Source: Streptomyces sp. NRRL B-1140
GTDB taxonomy: Bacteria; Actinomycetota; Actinomycetes; Streptomycetales; Streptomycetaceae
Reading direction: 5' to 3'
Assembly (NCBI RefSeq): GCF_001280065.1
Contig: NZ_LGEA01000002.1
Coordinates: 124,001-188,000 of the forward strand
Length of the DNA stretch: 64,000 nt
Shown here: in pieces, positions 45,733-54,691 of the stretch
How positions within the stretch are numbered: the stretch's first letter is position 1
Layout: every line of letters begins with the position of its first letter
Translations under genes and position numbers: made by a program
The notes under the pieces: generated by a model
Seen by the model: the letters and a program-made list of their open reading frames with translations, nothing else
Database searches by the model: none
What the model was told of the DNA's origin: nothing

Positions 45733-45762
45733 ACTTGAGCAGGGCGACTCGCGTCTCGTCAA
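45733..45762 (-). promoter_or_regulatory. Promoter of the leader peptide and sulfur operon
   Basis: On the minus strand TTGACG (45757-45762) and TCAAGT (45733-45738) are separated by 18 bases. Transcription would start at about the ATG of the leader peptide at 45726. The -35 is embedded in TGTGGTTGAC, also present in the divergent promoter. Confidence 0.65.
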
Positions 45763-45820
45763 CCACAGCCCGGATGCCGGACGGGAGTTGGGGCGAGTCG
45801 GCCCGCGGTTCTGGGTGTGG

Positions 45821-45851
45821 TTGACACCTGTGTGTGTCGGCGCCGTACGAT
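45821..45851 (+). promoter_or_regulatory. Promoter of the divergent permease
   Basis: TTGACA (45821-45826), 19 bases, then TACGAT (45846-45851) match the vegetative consensus well. It faces away from the sulfur operon promoter and shares the 10 bases TGTGGTTGAC around its -35, suggesting common control. Predicted transcripts start near 45858 and carry about 93 untranslated bases that include the small frame at 45886-45951. Confidence 0.7.
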
Positions 45852-45885
45852 CGGGCGCACCGCGTTGAGGGACGCGGCGAGCGTG

Positions 45886-45951
45886 ATGACGCCGAAGCCT
45901 GGCTCCGGTCCCCACCCGTGCCGCGCCTCCCTCCCTTGGAGAGCCTTCTGA
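45886..45951 (+). CDS. Possible 21-codon upstream frame coupled to the permease
   Basis: ATG at 45886 opens 21 codons containing a single Cys (PHPCRASL) and stops with TGA at 45949-45951, sharing its last A with the permease ATG (TGATG). Such overlap would let ribosomes restart on the permease. The peptide shows no similarity to the known leader family, and its GC-rich codons could be chance. Low confidence as a gene. Confidence 0.35.
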   Translation: MTPKPGSGPHPCRASLPWRAF

Positions 45952-46976
45952 TGGCCTCGCCTTCCGATCTCACCGCATCCTCGCCTTCCGACCTCACCGC
46001 GCCCGCTCCCGACCTGTCCGCGACCGGTCCGAAGACCCCCGGCCGGGCCCCTGCCCCGAGGGCGGACGACGACGTGCCGCGCATCGTGCCGCGCCGCAAC
46101 ATCGGCCGTCTGCTGGCCGCCGCCGTCGCCCTGTCGCTCTTCGCGCTGCTGGTCGACTCGGTCGTCCGCAACCAGGCCTTCCAGTGGGGCGTGGTCGCCG
46201 GGTACTTCACCAGTGCCGCCGTGCTCGACGGACTGCTGCTCACCCTCTGGCTGACCGGCGTGGTGATGGTGCTCGGCTTCCTCCTCGGCATCCCGCTGGC
46301 CGTGATGCGACTGTCCGCCAACCCGGTTCTGAGCAGCCTGAGTTGGGGGTACGTGTGGATCTTCCGGTCCACTCCGCTGCTGGTGCAGCTGCTGCTCTGG
46401 TTCAATATCGGAGCCCTCTATCCGACGCTCGGCCTAGGCATCCCGTTCGGCCCGCAGTTCGTCACCGTCAAGACGGTGAACCTGCTCGGCCCCGCCCTGA
46501 CGGCCGTCATCGGCCTGACCCTGCACGAGGCCGCCTACGCAGCCGAGGTGGTGCGCGGCGGCATCCTCTCCGTGGACTCCGGGCAGACGGAGGCCGCGCA
46601 GGCGCTCGGGATCGGCAGGGCGCGGGCCCTGCGCAGGATCGTCGTGCCGCAGGCGATGCGCTCCATCGTGCCGACCGCGGGCAACATGCTGATCGGCACC
46701 CTCAAGGGCACGAGCATCGTCAGTGTGCTGGCCGTGCACGACCTGCTGTATTCGGTGCAGCTGGTCTACAACCAGACGTACCAGGTCATTCCACTGCTGC
46801 TGGTCGCCACGTTCTGGTACATCGCCGTCACGACGGTGCTCAGTGTGGGCCAGTTCTATGTGGAGCGGCGCTATGCGCGCGGCGCCGCCCGTGCGTTGCC
46901 GCCCACCCCCGCGCAGCGTCTGAGGGCCCGGCTGGCCGCGCGCCGCCATTCCCTACGTTCCCTATCGAATTACTAG
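45951..46976 (+). CDS. Orphan amino-acid-type ABC permease of the sulfur cluster
   Basis: ATG at 45951 gives 341 residues, with TTGGAGAG as ribosome site. After a 50-residue Pro/Ala/Ser-rich N-terminus it follows the same permease pattern as the protein at 41848: 'LDGLLLTLWLTGVVMVLGFLLGIPLAVMRLSANPVLSSLSWGYVWIFRSTPLLVQLLLWFNIG' and 'AAQALGIGRARALRRIVVPQAMRSIVPTAGNMLIGTLKGTSIV'. No ATPase or binding protein lies on this strand; it may use those of the divergent operon. Its tail is Arg-rich. Confidence 0.9.
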   Translation: MASPSDLTASSPSDLTAPAPDLSATGPKTPGRAPAPRADDDVPRIVPRRNIGRLLAAAVALSLFALLVDSVVRNQAFQWGVVAGYFTSAAVLDGLLLTLWLTGVVMVLGFLLGIPLAVMRLSANPVLSSLSWGYVWIFRSTPLLVQLLLWFNIGALYPTLGLGIPFGPQFVTVKTVNLLGPALTAVIGLTLHEAAYAAEVVRGGILSVDSGQTEAAQALGIGRARALRRIVVPQAMRSIVPTAGNMLIGTLKGTSIVSVLAVHDLLYSVQLVYNQTYQVIPLLLVATFWYIAVTTVLSVGQFYVERRYARGAARALPPTPAQRLRARLAARRHSLRSLSNY

Positions 46977-46983
46977 GAAAGTA

Positions 46984-47013
46984 TTGACGGGGCCTTGCGC
47001 TCCTGCGCAGGAT
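46984..47013 (+). promoter_or_regulatory. Possible promoter of the DszC/SfnB-like gene
   Basis: TTGACG (46984-46989), 18 bases, CAGGAT (47008-47013). It is found 8 bases after the permease stop and 80 bases before the next ATG. The -35 resembles that of the leader-peptide promoter. Confidence 0.5.
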
Positions 47014-47093
47014 GATGCGGATGGCCCACACATCTTTCCCATCCGTGATGCTCAACACCCCGTTCCGCATACGAACTTGAGGAGATCCCAGCG

Positions 47094-48323
47094 ATGGGCG
47101 TTGCCATGGCGCCGTCCGGCCCCGCCGCGGAGTTCGACCAGCCGGGGGCCGGCAGCGCGCACTGGTCGCGCGTGGCACGCGAGACGGCGGAGGACCTGGC
47201 AACGGACGCCGTCGCCCGGGATCAGGCGGGCAAGCCTCCCTTCGACGAGGTGTCCCGGCTGCGCGAGTCCGGGCTTCTGACCCTCCTGCTCCCCGCCGAA
47301 CTCGGGGGCGGCGGCGCCGACTGGACCCAGGCGTACGCCGTGGTCCGGGAGATCGCGGCGGCGGACGGCGCCATCGGGCAGCTCCTCGGCTGTCACTACT
47401 TCACGTCCTGGAGCGTCCGGTCGTTCGCCGATCCCGCCCTCGCCGCCCGGCTGGAGCGGCGGTCCGCAGCGGAGCGGTGGTGCTGGGGCGGCGGCCTGGC
47501 CCGCCAGGAGCCGGCGCTGACACTCACTCCGGACACGCGCGGGTACGTGCTGAACGGGCGGCAGAGCTACGCCGCGGGCGTTCTGGTCGCCGACCGACTC
47601 GTCGTGCGCGCGGTGCGGGCCGGAACTGGTGAGCCCTTCGCGCTCGTGGTCGATCCCGCCCTCGCGGGTGTGGTCGCCGACGGTGACACCGACCCCTTCG
47701 GCCAGCGGCTGGCGGCGGGCGGCAGCGCGGAGTTCGACGCCGTGCCCATCGCCGCCGCGGACGTGCTGGGCTCCCTGTCGGCGGACGAGGACGTCCTGTC
47801 GCCCCTGACGGCCCTGGTGTCACCGGTCGGTCGTCTGCTGTCGGCGCAGCTCCGGCTCGGCATGGCGGAGGGCGTGCTCGCCGAGGCCCGTGAGTACAGC
47901 AGGTCCGGGCACTCGCACTGGCATCCGGACTGGCCGGTCGGTTCCCCCCGGGATCCACAGGTGCTGACGGCGTACGGGGAGCTCACCGTGCTCACCCGCT
48001 CGGCGTCCGCACTCGCCGACGAGGCACGCCGGGCCGTGCAGGGCGGGCTGGACCGCGGCGAGGACCTCACCTACGAGGACTACGCGGAGATCTCGGTCCT
48101 GGTGGCCATGGCCGAGGCCGCCGCCTCCAAGGCCGCCCAGGAGTCCACCGCTCGCGCCCTGGACATCATCGGCGCCCGCTCCGCTTCGGCCCGGCTCGGC
48201 TTCGACCGGTTCTGGCGCAACGCCCGGACGCACACCCTCTACGAGCCCGTCGGCCACCGGCTCCAGGACGTCGGGGACTACTTCCTCAACGGGGCGCACC
48301 CACCGTTCGTCCTTCCCGTCTGA
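47094..48323 (+). CDS. DszC/SfnB-like acyl-CoA-dehydrogenase-fold monooxygenase
   Basis: The 409-residue protein has the acyl-CoA dehydrogenase fold, but with the oxygenase-type features of SfnB/DszC: 'RLRESGLLTLLLPAELGGGGADWTQAYAVVREIAAADGAIGQLLGCHYF' and 'RARALDIIGARSASARLGFDRFWRNARTHTLYEPVGHRLQDVGDYFLNG'-like C-terminal block. The RNARTHTLYEP motif is typical of the flavin-dependent two-component oxygenases that act on sulfones and dibenzothiophene-like compounds. AGGAGAT precedes the ATG by 7 bases. Together with the SsuD-like and MsnO8-like enzymes it would oxidise organosulfur compounds for sulfur supply. Confidence 0.86.
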   Translation: MGVAMAPSGPAAEFDQPGAGSAHWSRVARETAEDLATDAVARDQAGKPPFDEVSRLRESGLLTLLLPAELGGGGADWTQAYAVVREIAAADGAIGQLLGCHYFTSWSVRSFADPALAARLERRSAAERWCWGGGLARQEPALTLTPDTRGYVLNGRQSYAAGVLVADRLVVRAVRAGTGEPFALVVDPALAGVVADGDTDPFGQRLAAGGSAEFDAVPIAAADVLGSLSADEDVLSPLTALVSPVGRLLSAQLRLGMAEGVLAEAREYSRSGHSHWHPDWPVGSPRDPQVLTAYGELTVLTRSASALADEARRAVQGGLDRGEDLTYEDYAEISVLVAMAEAAASKAAQESTARALDIIGARSASARLGFDRFWRNARTHTLYEPVGHRLQDVGDYFLNGAHPPFVLPV

Positions 48324-48434
48324 CCACGCGGCGACCGAACGGACGCGCTGCGTGTCGCTCGGTGGTCGAGGCCGCCGAACGTTCCCCGAGTGGCCGGCGT
48401 CATAGCGGTAACCGTCGTCGAAGGGACGTCCGCC

Positions 48435-48956
48435 ATGACCACCCCAGCCCGAGCCGTTTCCGGTGCCGTACTGGTCGGAGGGATCGTCTGCGCGGTCGCC
48501 GCCTGCGGCACCGCGACATCGACGTCCCCCGAGGCGGAAAGCGCACCCGGACATGTTCGGGGCGCCTGGCGGGAGCCCGCCTCCTACACCTACATGCTCC
48601 GGTCGAGCGAGGGGGAGCGAAGCCTGCTCGGCACCTTCCGGATCTCGGTCCGCGACGGCGCTGTCGTGAGGGCGGTGGGCCTGGACGACTCCGCGCGCAG
48701 GGCGGTCGAGAGCGCACCCGACGCCGTGCCCACGCTCGGCGAGCTCCTCGCGGAACTGGAGCAGGCGCGCCGGGACGACGCGGCCACGGCCGAGGCGAGA
48801 TACGCGGCCGACGGACACCCTGTGCGCATCGTCCTGGACTGGGAGGAGAACGCAGTCGACGACGAGGCGCGCTACGACATCACGGCCTACGAGCCGGCGA
48901 ACGCCAAGGGCACGGGGAGCACCGGGGACACGGCCGACGCCCGGCGGACCACCTGA
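48435..48956 (+). CDS. DUF6174-like lipoprotein
   Basis: ATG at 48435 gives 173 residues with a lipobox (VCAVAAC). The core 'WREPASYTYMLRSSEGERSLLGTFRISVRDGAVVRAVGLDD', 'VPTLGELLAELEQARRDD' and 'AEARYAADGHPVRIVLDWEENAVDDEARYDITAYEP' matches DUF6174, a small secreted fold. Function unknown. It is followed by no operon partner. Confidence 0.78.
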   Translation: MTTPARAVSGAVLVGGIVCAVAACGTATSTSPEAESAPGHVRGAWREPASYTYMLRSSEGERSLLGTFRISVRDGAVVRAVGLDDSARRAVESAPDAVPTLGELLAELEQARRDDAATAEARYAADGHPVRIVLDWEENAVDDEARYDITAYEPANAKGTGSTGDTADARRTT

Positions 48957-48980
48957 CGCCGGCCGGCTCCGCGCGGGTTC

Positions 48981-49121
48981 ATGGGCACACTGATGTCGGT
49001 GGCCACGCACAGTGCGCCCGTCCGCCGGGCGCTCGAGGCGGACGCCGACACCGGCGGTACGCGGCTGGTCGTACACGCCCGCGCGGACATCGCTGTCGCC
49101 GCCTACGCCGCGGTGGCCTGA
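48981..49121 (+). CDS. Possible 46-codon orphan frame
   Basis: ATG 48981 to TGA 49121 encodes 46 residues with two segments, VATHSAPVRRALEADADT and TRLVVHARADIAVAAYAAVA. The second looks like part of an Asp23-type domain, but the similarity is too short to rely on. It may be a remnant or a chance frame, ending 16 bases from the stop of the convergent ligase gene. Confidence 0.3.
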   Translation: MGTLMSVATHSAPVRRALEADADTGGTRLVVHARADIAVAAYAAVA

Positions 49122-49137
49122 CGAGCCGATCCGGGCG

Positions 49138-50232
49138 TCACGGCATCGTGCTCTGGGCGCTGATCAGCTCGGTGACCGCGCGGAGACCGCCGTGCGCGAG
49201 GGCGGCGCGCTGCCGGTCCGCGCCGGTCCCGTCCTGCAGCAGCCGGTGGACCAGGGACGTGACCTGCCGGGAGTCGCCGGATGCCTCGAGGGCGGGAGCG
49301 ACGTGCCGCAAGAACTCGTAGAGCACGTCGCCGGCCCGGTGCGGGGCGCCGCCGGGGTCGAGAAGGGTGTCTCCGAGACCGTGCCGGGCTGCGTGCCACA
49401 TGGCGGCCTGCAGCAGCTCGGGCGCGGTGTCGGGCAGGGGCGCGTCGGCGGCCGCTTCCGCCAGGGAGGTCTCCACGAGGGCCCGGATGAGCGCGGCGAG
49501 CATCACCGCCTCGTCCGCGCGCAGCTGGACGTCCAGGCACCGGACCTCGATGGTGGGGTACGTGGCCGAGAGGCGGGCTTGCCAGTAGAGCTGCCCGACG
49601 TCCGAGATCAGACCCGACTCCAGCAGCCGTTCCACGCGCCGGTCGTAGTCGGCGGCGTCCCGGAAGTGCGGCGGCGTGCCGCTGACCGGCCACCGGCTGA
49701 AGATCACGGTGCGCCAGCTCGCGAACCCGGTGTCGTGACCGTCCCAGAGCGGTGAGTTCGCCGCCATGGCCGTCAGCGTGGGCAGCCGGGAGCGGATCCG
49801 GTTCAGCACCTGCACACCCGCTTCCCGGTTCGGCACGGCGACGTGCACGTGCGTGCCGTTGACGAGTTGTTCCGCCACGAGCTGGGGTGCCTGGGTGACC
49901 ATGGCCCGGTAGCGAGCCTGGTCGGTGACGGCGATGGGGCGGCCGTGCCGCAGCGGCGGGGTGCCGCAGACCCCGATCCGGCAGCCGTGCTGCTCGGCGG
50001 CGCCGCCGACGGCGTGCCGCAGCCTCAGCAGGTGGCCTCCGACCTCCTCCAGGGTGTCGCAGACCGGGGTGGCCACCTCGACCTGCGCCTGGAGCAGCTC
50101 GTACTGCACCTCCTGGTCCGTCACGAGGTGCCCCACGCCCGCAGCGGCGCGTACTTTGTCCGCCTGAGGTACCGGCAGGCCCGTGACCGGGTCGAGCAGC
50201 AGGTATTCCTCTTCCACGCCGATCGTCGTCAT
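49138..50232 (-). CDS. YbdK-type carboxylate-amine (glutamate-cysteine) ligase
   Basis: ATG at 50232 gives 364 residues. [18 protein letters not shown] is the standard N-terminus of GCS2 enzymes. Other blocks are '[34 protein letters not shown]', '[50 protein letters not shown]' and '[29 protein letters not shown]'. It joins glutamate with cysteine or another amine at the cost of ATP; actinobacteria use several such enzymes, including for ergothioneine, but no EgtB-E genes adjoin. It lies divergent from ctaD. Confidence 0.87.
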   Translation of the reverse strand: MTTIGVEEEYLLLDPVTGLPVPQADKVRAAAGVGHLVTDQEVQYELLQAQVEVATPVCDTLEEVGGHLLRLRHAVGGAAEQHGCRIGVCGTPPLRHGRPIAVTDQARYRAMVTQAPQLVAEQLVNGTHVHVAVPNREAGVQVLNRIRSRLPTLTAMAANSPLWDGHDTGFASWRTVIFSRWPVSGTPPHFRDAADYDRRVERLLESGLISDVGQLYWQARLSATYPTIEVRCLDVQLRADEAVMLAALIRALVETSLAEAAADAPLPDTAPELLQAAMWHAARHGLGDTLLDPGGAPHRAGDVLYEFLRHVAPALEASGDSRQVTSLVHRLLQDGTGADRQRAALAHGGLRAVTELISAQSTMP

Positions 50233-50562
50233 CGACCACCCTCTGTTCCGCCCGGAGGCCGGGCCGGATCCCGGCGCGCGTCCGACGCACCAGAGAACGA
50301 AGGTCACCTCTCGGAGGCCCGCTCGTGCGTGACCGAGTGCCGCGCCCGTGCCGTAACAAAACATGACACAGACGTAGAAAACGCTTGCACGAGGAAAGGC
50401 GCCGCCCACGCCCCGAGGATCTCTGACCCACCCCCTGACAAATGGATCATTCCGCCGTTCGGAGCAGGGACACCGAGAACAGGCAAAGGGATTGAACCGC
50501 ACCGAATAGGTTGCCCCCGGGGGGTGACCGTCCGTGCACCGTTGCTGCTGATCGAGGACCTG
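50233..50562. promoter_or_regulatory. Divergent promoter region, ligase and ctaD
   Basis: This 330-base gap contains the most AT-rich stretch of the area near 50355-50395 (GTAACAAAACATGACACAG, then GTAGAAAACGCTTGCACG). That is a plausible place for promoters of both genes, but I see no exact hexamer pair or regulator palindrome. A GAGGACC near 50554 serves as ctaD ribosome site. Confidence 0.45.
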
Positions 50563-52275
50563 ATGGCGACACACACCGAACCGGTTTCCCCTGCACCCGC
50601 GGTCGAGCGGCATGGCAGAGGGAAAGTGGTCGTCTCCTGGCTGACGACCACCGATCACAAGAAGATCGGGCACCTGTATCTGATCACGTCGTTCGGGTTC
50701 TTCCTGGTCGCCGGGGCTCTGGCGATGCTCATCCGGGCCGAACTGGCCCGGCCGGGGCTGCAGATCGTCTCCAGCGAGCAGTACAACCAGGCGTTCACCA
50801 TGCACGGCACGATCATGCTCCTGCTGTTCGCCACGCCCACTTTCGCCGGCTTCGCCAATGCCGTCATGCCCTTGCAGATCGGCTCACCCGACGTGGCGTT
50901 CCCGCGGCTGAACATGCTCTCGTACTGGCTGTTCCTCTTCGGCGGGCTGATCGTGCTCGGCAGCTTCCTCACCCCGCAGGGCTCGGCCGACTTCGGCTGG
51001 ACCGCGTACACCCCGCTCAGCGGTGGGGAACGCACCCCCCAGGTGGGCGGTGACCTGTGGATCATGGGGCTTGCGCTGTCCGGCTTCGGCACCATCCTCG
51101 GCTCCGTCAACTTCATCACCACCATCATCTGCATGCGCGCACCGGGGATGACGATGTTCCGGATGCCGATCTTCACCTGGAACGTGCTGCTCACCTCGCT
51201 GCTGGTGCTGCTGGCCTTCCCGGTCCTGGCCGCCGCGCTGCTGGTGCTGGAAGCGGACCGGCACTTCGGCGCGCAGGTGTTCAACGCGGAGAACGGGGGC
51301 GCTGTGCTGTGGCAGCACCTGTTCTGGTTCTTCGGCCACCCCGAGGTGTACATCCTCGCGCTGCCGTTCTTCGGCGTGATCACGGAGATCATCCCCGTCT
51401 TCGCCCGCAAGCCGATCTTCGGCTACACCGGTCTGATCGGCGCCACCGTCTCCATCGCCGGTCTGTCGGTGACGGTGTGGGCGCACCACATGTTCGCCAC
51501 CGGCGCGGTGCTGCTGCCGTTCTTCTCCTTCATGACGTATCTGATCGCCGTGCCCACCGGTGTGAAGTTCTTCAACTGGATCGGCACGATGTGGCGGGGT
51601 TCGCTGTCGTTCGAACCGCCCATGCTCTGGGCGATCGGCTTCCTGGTCACCTTCCTCTTCGGCGGCCTGACCGGCGTCATCCTGGGCTCCCCGCCGCTCG
51701 ACTGGCACGTCACCGACAGCTACTTCGTGGTCGCCCATTTCCACTACGTGCTGTTCGGAACGATCGTGTTCGCGATGTTCGGCGGATTCAGCTTCTGGTG
51801 GCCGAAGATGACCGGCACGATGCTCGACACGCGGCTGGAGAAGATCCACTTCTGGACGCTGTTCGTCGGCTTCCACACCACGTTCCTGGTCCAGCACTGG
51901 CTCGGCGCCGAGGGCATGCCCCGCCGCTACGCGGACTATCTGGCCGCCGACGGGTTCACCACGCTCAACACCGTCTCCTCGATCGGCGCCTTCCTGCTCG
52001 GCCTTTCCACCCTGCCGTTCCTGTACAACGTGTGGCGGACGGCCCAGAAGGGCGAGAAGGTCGAGGTCGACGACCCCTGGGGTTACGGCCGCTCGCTGGA
52101 ATGGGCCACGTCCTGCCCGCCGCCCCGCCACAACTTCCTCACCATGCCCAAGATCCGCTCCGAGTCGCCCGCCTTCGACCTGCGCCACCCGGACGTGGCG
52201 AGCCTGGACGAGGCGGAGAACACCGGGCAGCGCGATGTGGTCGATGCCGAGGGGCACAAGGGCGAGCGGCTGTGA
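50563..52275 (+). CDS. ctaD: Cytochrome c oxidase subunit I (orphan copy)
   Basis: ATG at 50563 gives 570 residues with 12 helices. Heme and copper ligands are visible: '[15 protein letters not shown]' (low-spin heme His), '[16 protein letters not shown]' (CuB His and its Tyr crosslink partner), 'HHMFATGA' (two CuB His) and '[19 protein letters not shown]' (heme a3 and low-spin His). It is a complete aa3-type subunit. No ctaC, ctaE or qcr genes adjoin, so it is probably a second copy of the housekeeping subunit. It uses the other subunits or works under a special condition. Confidence 0.93.
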   Translation: MATHTEPVSPAPAVERHGRGKVVVSWLTTTDHKKIGHLYLITSFGFFLVAGALAMLIRAELARPGLQIVSSEQYNQAFTMHGTIMLLLFATPTFAGFANAVMPLQIGSPDVAFPRLNMLSYWLFLFGGLIVLGSFLTPQGSADFGWTAYTPLSGGERTPQVGGDLWIMGLALSGFGTILGSVNFITTIICMRAPGMTMFRMPIFTWNVLLTSLLVLLAFPVLAAALLVLEADRHFGAQVFNAENGGAVLWQHLFWFFGHPEVYILALPFFGVITEIIPVFARKPIFGYTGLIGATVSIAGLSVTVWAHHMFATGAVLLPFFSFMTYLIAVPTGVKFFNWIGTMWRGSLSFEPPMLWAIGFLVTFLFGGLTGVILGSPPLDWHVTDSYFVVAHFHYVLFGTIVFAMFGGFSFWWPKMTGTMLDTRLEKIHFWTLFVGFHTTFLVQHWLGAEGMPRRYADYLAADGFTTLNTVSSIGAFLLGLSTLPFLYNVWRTAQKGEKVEVDDPWGYGRSLEWATSCPPPRHNFLTMPKIRSESPAFDLRHPDVASLDEAENTGQRDVVDAEGHKGERL

Positions 52276-52646
52276 GACGGGGCAGGCAGCAGGTTCCCGT
52301 GGGCGAGCCGCGCAGCGCCCTGGCCGACGAGACCGAGGGCTTCCTTCTCGCCCATTCTCATCGCGACCAGGCGCAGCAGGAGGCCGAGGAGCTCTGCGCA
52401 CGCATGCCGTGGCTGACCACCGCCCAGGTCGAGGAGATCACCGGCCACTACGTCCGACGGCGTCTCGACGTCACCCGGCAGCTGATGCTCGGCACCGTGC
52501 GGCGTGCCGACGAACTGCGGCAGGAGTACGAGAGCCGCTACATCCGCCTCCGGCGCGCCCTGCTGCGACGGCACGCGGCCGGTGCCTGCGCGGTCCTGGC
52601 CTGTGCCGCGGGGGCGGGGGCGCTGGCGGGTGTGCTGACCCGCTGA
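52272..52646 (+). CDS. Small helical protein translationally coupled to ctaD
   Basis: GTG at 52272 overlaps the ctaD stop (GTGA). The 124-residue product is mainly helical and charged ('[62 protein letters not shown]'), then has one C-terminal membrane helix ('[21 protein letters not shown]'). I know no named family. The tight coupling suggests a role in oxidase assembly or stability. Confidence 0.65.
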   Translation: MRRGRQQVPVGEPRSALADETEGFLLAHSHRDQAQQEAEELCARMPWLTTAQVEEITGHYVRRRLDVTRQLMLGTVRRADELRQEYESRYIRLRRALLRRHAAGACAVLACAAGAGALAGVLTR

Positions 52647-52713
52647 GCCGAGGGCCGGGCTCAGCGGCCGAAGCCGTAGCCGTCCTCTCGGGGTGCCGAA
52701 GCCGTCGGCGGCC

Positions 52714-53322
52714 TCAGTGGCCGTAGGGCGGTTCCAAGCAGCCCGTCTCCGGGTACGGGCCGTGCGCCCGCACCTCGAAGTCCGGCTTCTGCACGAACCC
52801 CGACACGCAGGCGTCGTCGTGCACGCGCAGGGCGACCCGTGTCCCCTCGGGCGTGACGTAGCCGTCGTCCTTCCAGCGCGGGGACATCGCCGTGACGGTG
52901 AGCGTGCCGCCGAGGCGCTTGCCGTCCTGCGTGACGCGCTCCTCCTCGTAGCCGAGCCGGAGCAGGGCAGTCCGCACCGTCTCGGGGTCCCACTTCCGCC
53001 GCTCCCACAGCCGTTCGAGCACCGGCCGGAGGCGGTCGGCCTCCCGCTGGGCGTCCTTCGCGTGAGCCGCAGTCATGTCACCCTCACGGCGGTAGGCGTT
53101 GTTCTCGTTGTAGTGCGGGGCGCCGTCCCCGGCGCCCGGCTCCACGTACGGCGACGCTCCCGGGGCACTGGACGAGGACGTGTCCGACGGCGTGGAACCG
53201 GTGGAGGCCGCCCCGGCGCGCGCGTCCGGAGCGTGCACCTCACCGCAGGCCCCGAGGGACGCGACGAGCGCGGCGGCCAGAGCGAGAGAAGTGACCGGAC
53301 GGGCGAACAGTGAAGTGGGCAT
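52714..53322 (-). CDS. Secreted lipoprotein of unknown function
   Basis: The 202-residue protein has a signal peptide with lipobox Cys26 ([10 protein letters not shown]), then a Ser/Pro-rich linker and a mature domain with '[57 protein letters not shown]' and '[41 protein letters not shown]'. Two late cysteines may form a disulfide. The family is a common Streptomyces hypothetical one. Confidence 0.7.
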   Translation of the reverse strand: MPTSLFARPVTSLALAAALVASLGACGEVHAPDARAGAASTGSTPSDTSSSSAPGASPYVEPGAGDGAPHYNENNAYRREGDMTAAHAKDAQREADRLRPVLERLWERRKWDPETVRTALLRLGYEEERVTQDGKRLGGTLTVTAMSPRWKDDGYVTPEGTRVALRVHDDACVSGFVQKPDFEVRAHGPYPETGCLEPPYGH

Positions 53323-53465
53323 GCAGCCGACCCTCTCATCGGCGCGGCCTTCCTGGGGGCCGTTCTCCTGCGCTGGGTGGTCCTGAGGGAGTCGGGGTGC
53401 GGTCGGGGATCCCTCGGGGGCGTCCCCGATGCGCGGTCACACCCCTCACTGGAAACGTGAGGTGC

Positions 53466-54632
53466 ATGACCTCGACCCCCATGTCACGAAGGGCCTTCGC
53501 GGGCGCCGCCCTGACGGGAGCGACCGCGCTGGCCGCCCTCACCGTGCTGCCCGCCGTCGCGTCCCCCGCTTCAACCACTCCTCTCCCCCCACTGGACACC
53601 GCCGCGCTGCGGGCGGCGATCGATGATCTGGAGCATCCGCCGTCCACCGCAGCCCAGTTACGCGTCGGCGGCGCGGCCGGCTCCTGGCAGGCCTCCTCGG
53701 GTGTGGCCGACATCAGGACGCGGCGGCCGGTGACGGGGCACGACAAGGTCCGCATCGGCAGCATCACCAAGGTCTTCGTGGCCACGGTGATGCTGCAACT
53801 GGTGGCCGAGGGCCGGGCCGCTCTGGACCAGCCGGTGCGGCACATCCTGCCGGGACTGCTGCCGGCCCGCTTCTCGCCCGTCACCGTAGGCCATCTGCTG
53901 GACCACACCAGCGGGTTGCCGGACCACGTGGGCATTCCCGAACCGACGAGCGCGGAAGAGGTGTTGCAGCACCGCTTCGACCACTGGACACCACAGGAGT
54001 GGGTGGCGACAGCGACGCACGGAGCACTGAAGTTCACCCCGGGCACGTGGCAGGAGTACCGCGGCGTCAACTATGTACTGTCCGCACTGATCATCGATGA
54101 GGTGACCGGACGCCCGTACGGCGAAGCCGTGGCCGCCCGCATCCTGCGCCCGCTGCGCCTGGCCGGCACCGTCGTACCGGGCGACGATCCCCGCATCCAC
54201 GGCCGGCACGTGCGCGGCTACCTGGCGACGGCCGACGGTCGCCTGAGGGACGTCACCGTGTACGACCAGTCGTCCGGCCGGGGCGAGGGCGACATGATCT
54301 CCACCACCGGCGACCTCGACCGCATGCTCACCGCCCTGTTCTCCGGCGAACTGCTCCCGCCGGAGCTGCTGCGACTGATGTTCACACTGCCGGAGGACGT
54401 GCGCATGCTGGACGGCTCACCGGCCCGCTACAGCACCGGGCTTCAGCGGGCCGACGTCAACGGCGTGACGTTCTGGGGCAAGACCGGCGAGACGTACGGC
54501 TACAAGAACGCCGCGTTCTCCACTCGTGACCGGCAACGCAGCTTCGTGCTCACCTACAACCCGACGACCGCCCGCAACGGTGAGGAGAGCCGGATGATCG
54601 CCCGGGTCGCGGACCTGCTCACCCGCGGCTGA
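53466..54632 (+). CDS. Secreted serine hydrolase (class C beta-lactamase / D,D-peptidase fold)
   Basis: ATG at 53466 gives 388 residues with a twin-arginine-like signal ([19 protein letters not shown]). The SxxK motif is Ser99-Ile-Thr-Lys102. The second motif Y-x-N is altered to Tyr198-Arg-Gly200 ([10 protein letters not shown]). The third is KTG in '[13 protein letters not shown]'. It keeps the catalytic Ser, Lys and Tyr but has no Asn in motif two, which is seen in esterase-like members. Substrate may be a D-amino-acid peptide, amide or ester. Confidence 0.86.
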   Translation: MTSTPMSRRAFAGAALTGATALAALTVLPAVASPASTTPLPPLDTAALRAAIDDLEHPPSTAAQLRVGGAAGSWQASSGVADIRTRRPVTGHDKVRIGSITKVFVATVMLQLVAEGRAALDQPVRHILPGLLPARFSPVTVGHLLDHTSGLPDHVGIPEPTSAEEVLQHRFDHWTPQEWVATATHGALKFTPGTWQEYRGVNYVLSALIIDEVTGRPYGEAVAARILRPLRLAGTVVPGDDPRIHGRHVRGYLATADGRLRDVTVYDQSSGRGEGDMISTTGDLDRMLTALFSGELLPPELLRLMFTLPEDVRMLDGSPARYSTGLQRADVNGVTFWGKTGETYGYKNAAFSTRDRQRSFVLTYNPTTARNGEESRMIARVADLLTRG

Positions 54633-54691
54633 GCGGATCCTCGTGTCGTGGAGAGATCCCGCGGTGTGGTCGCGGCGGCGGCCGGGGTGCG

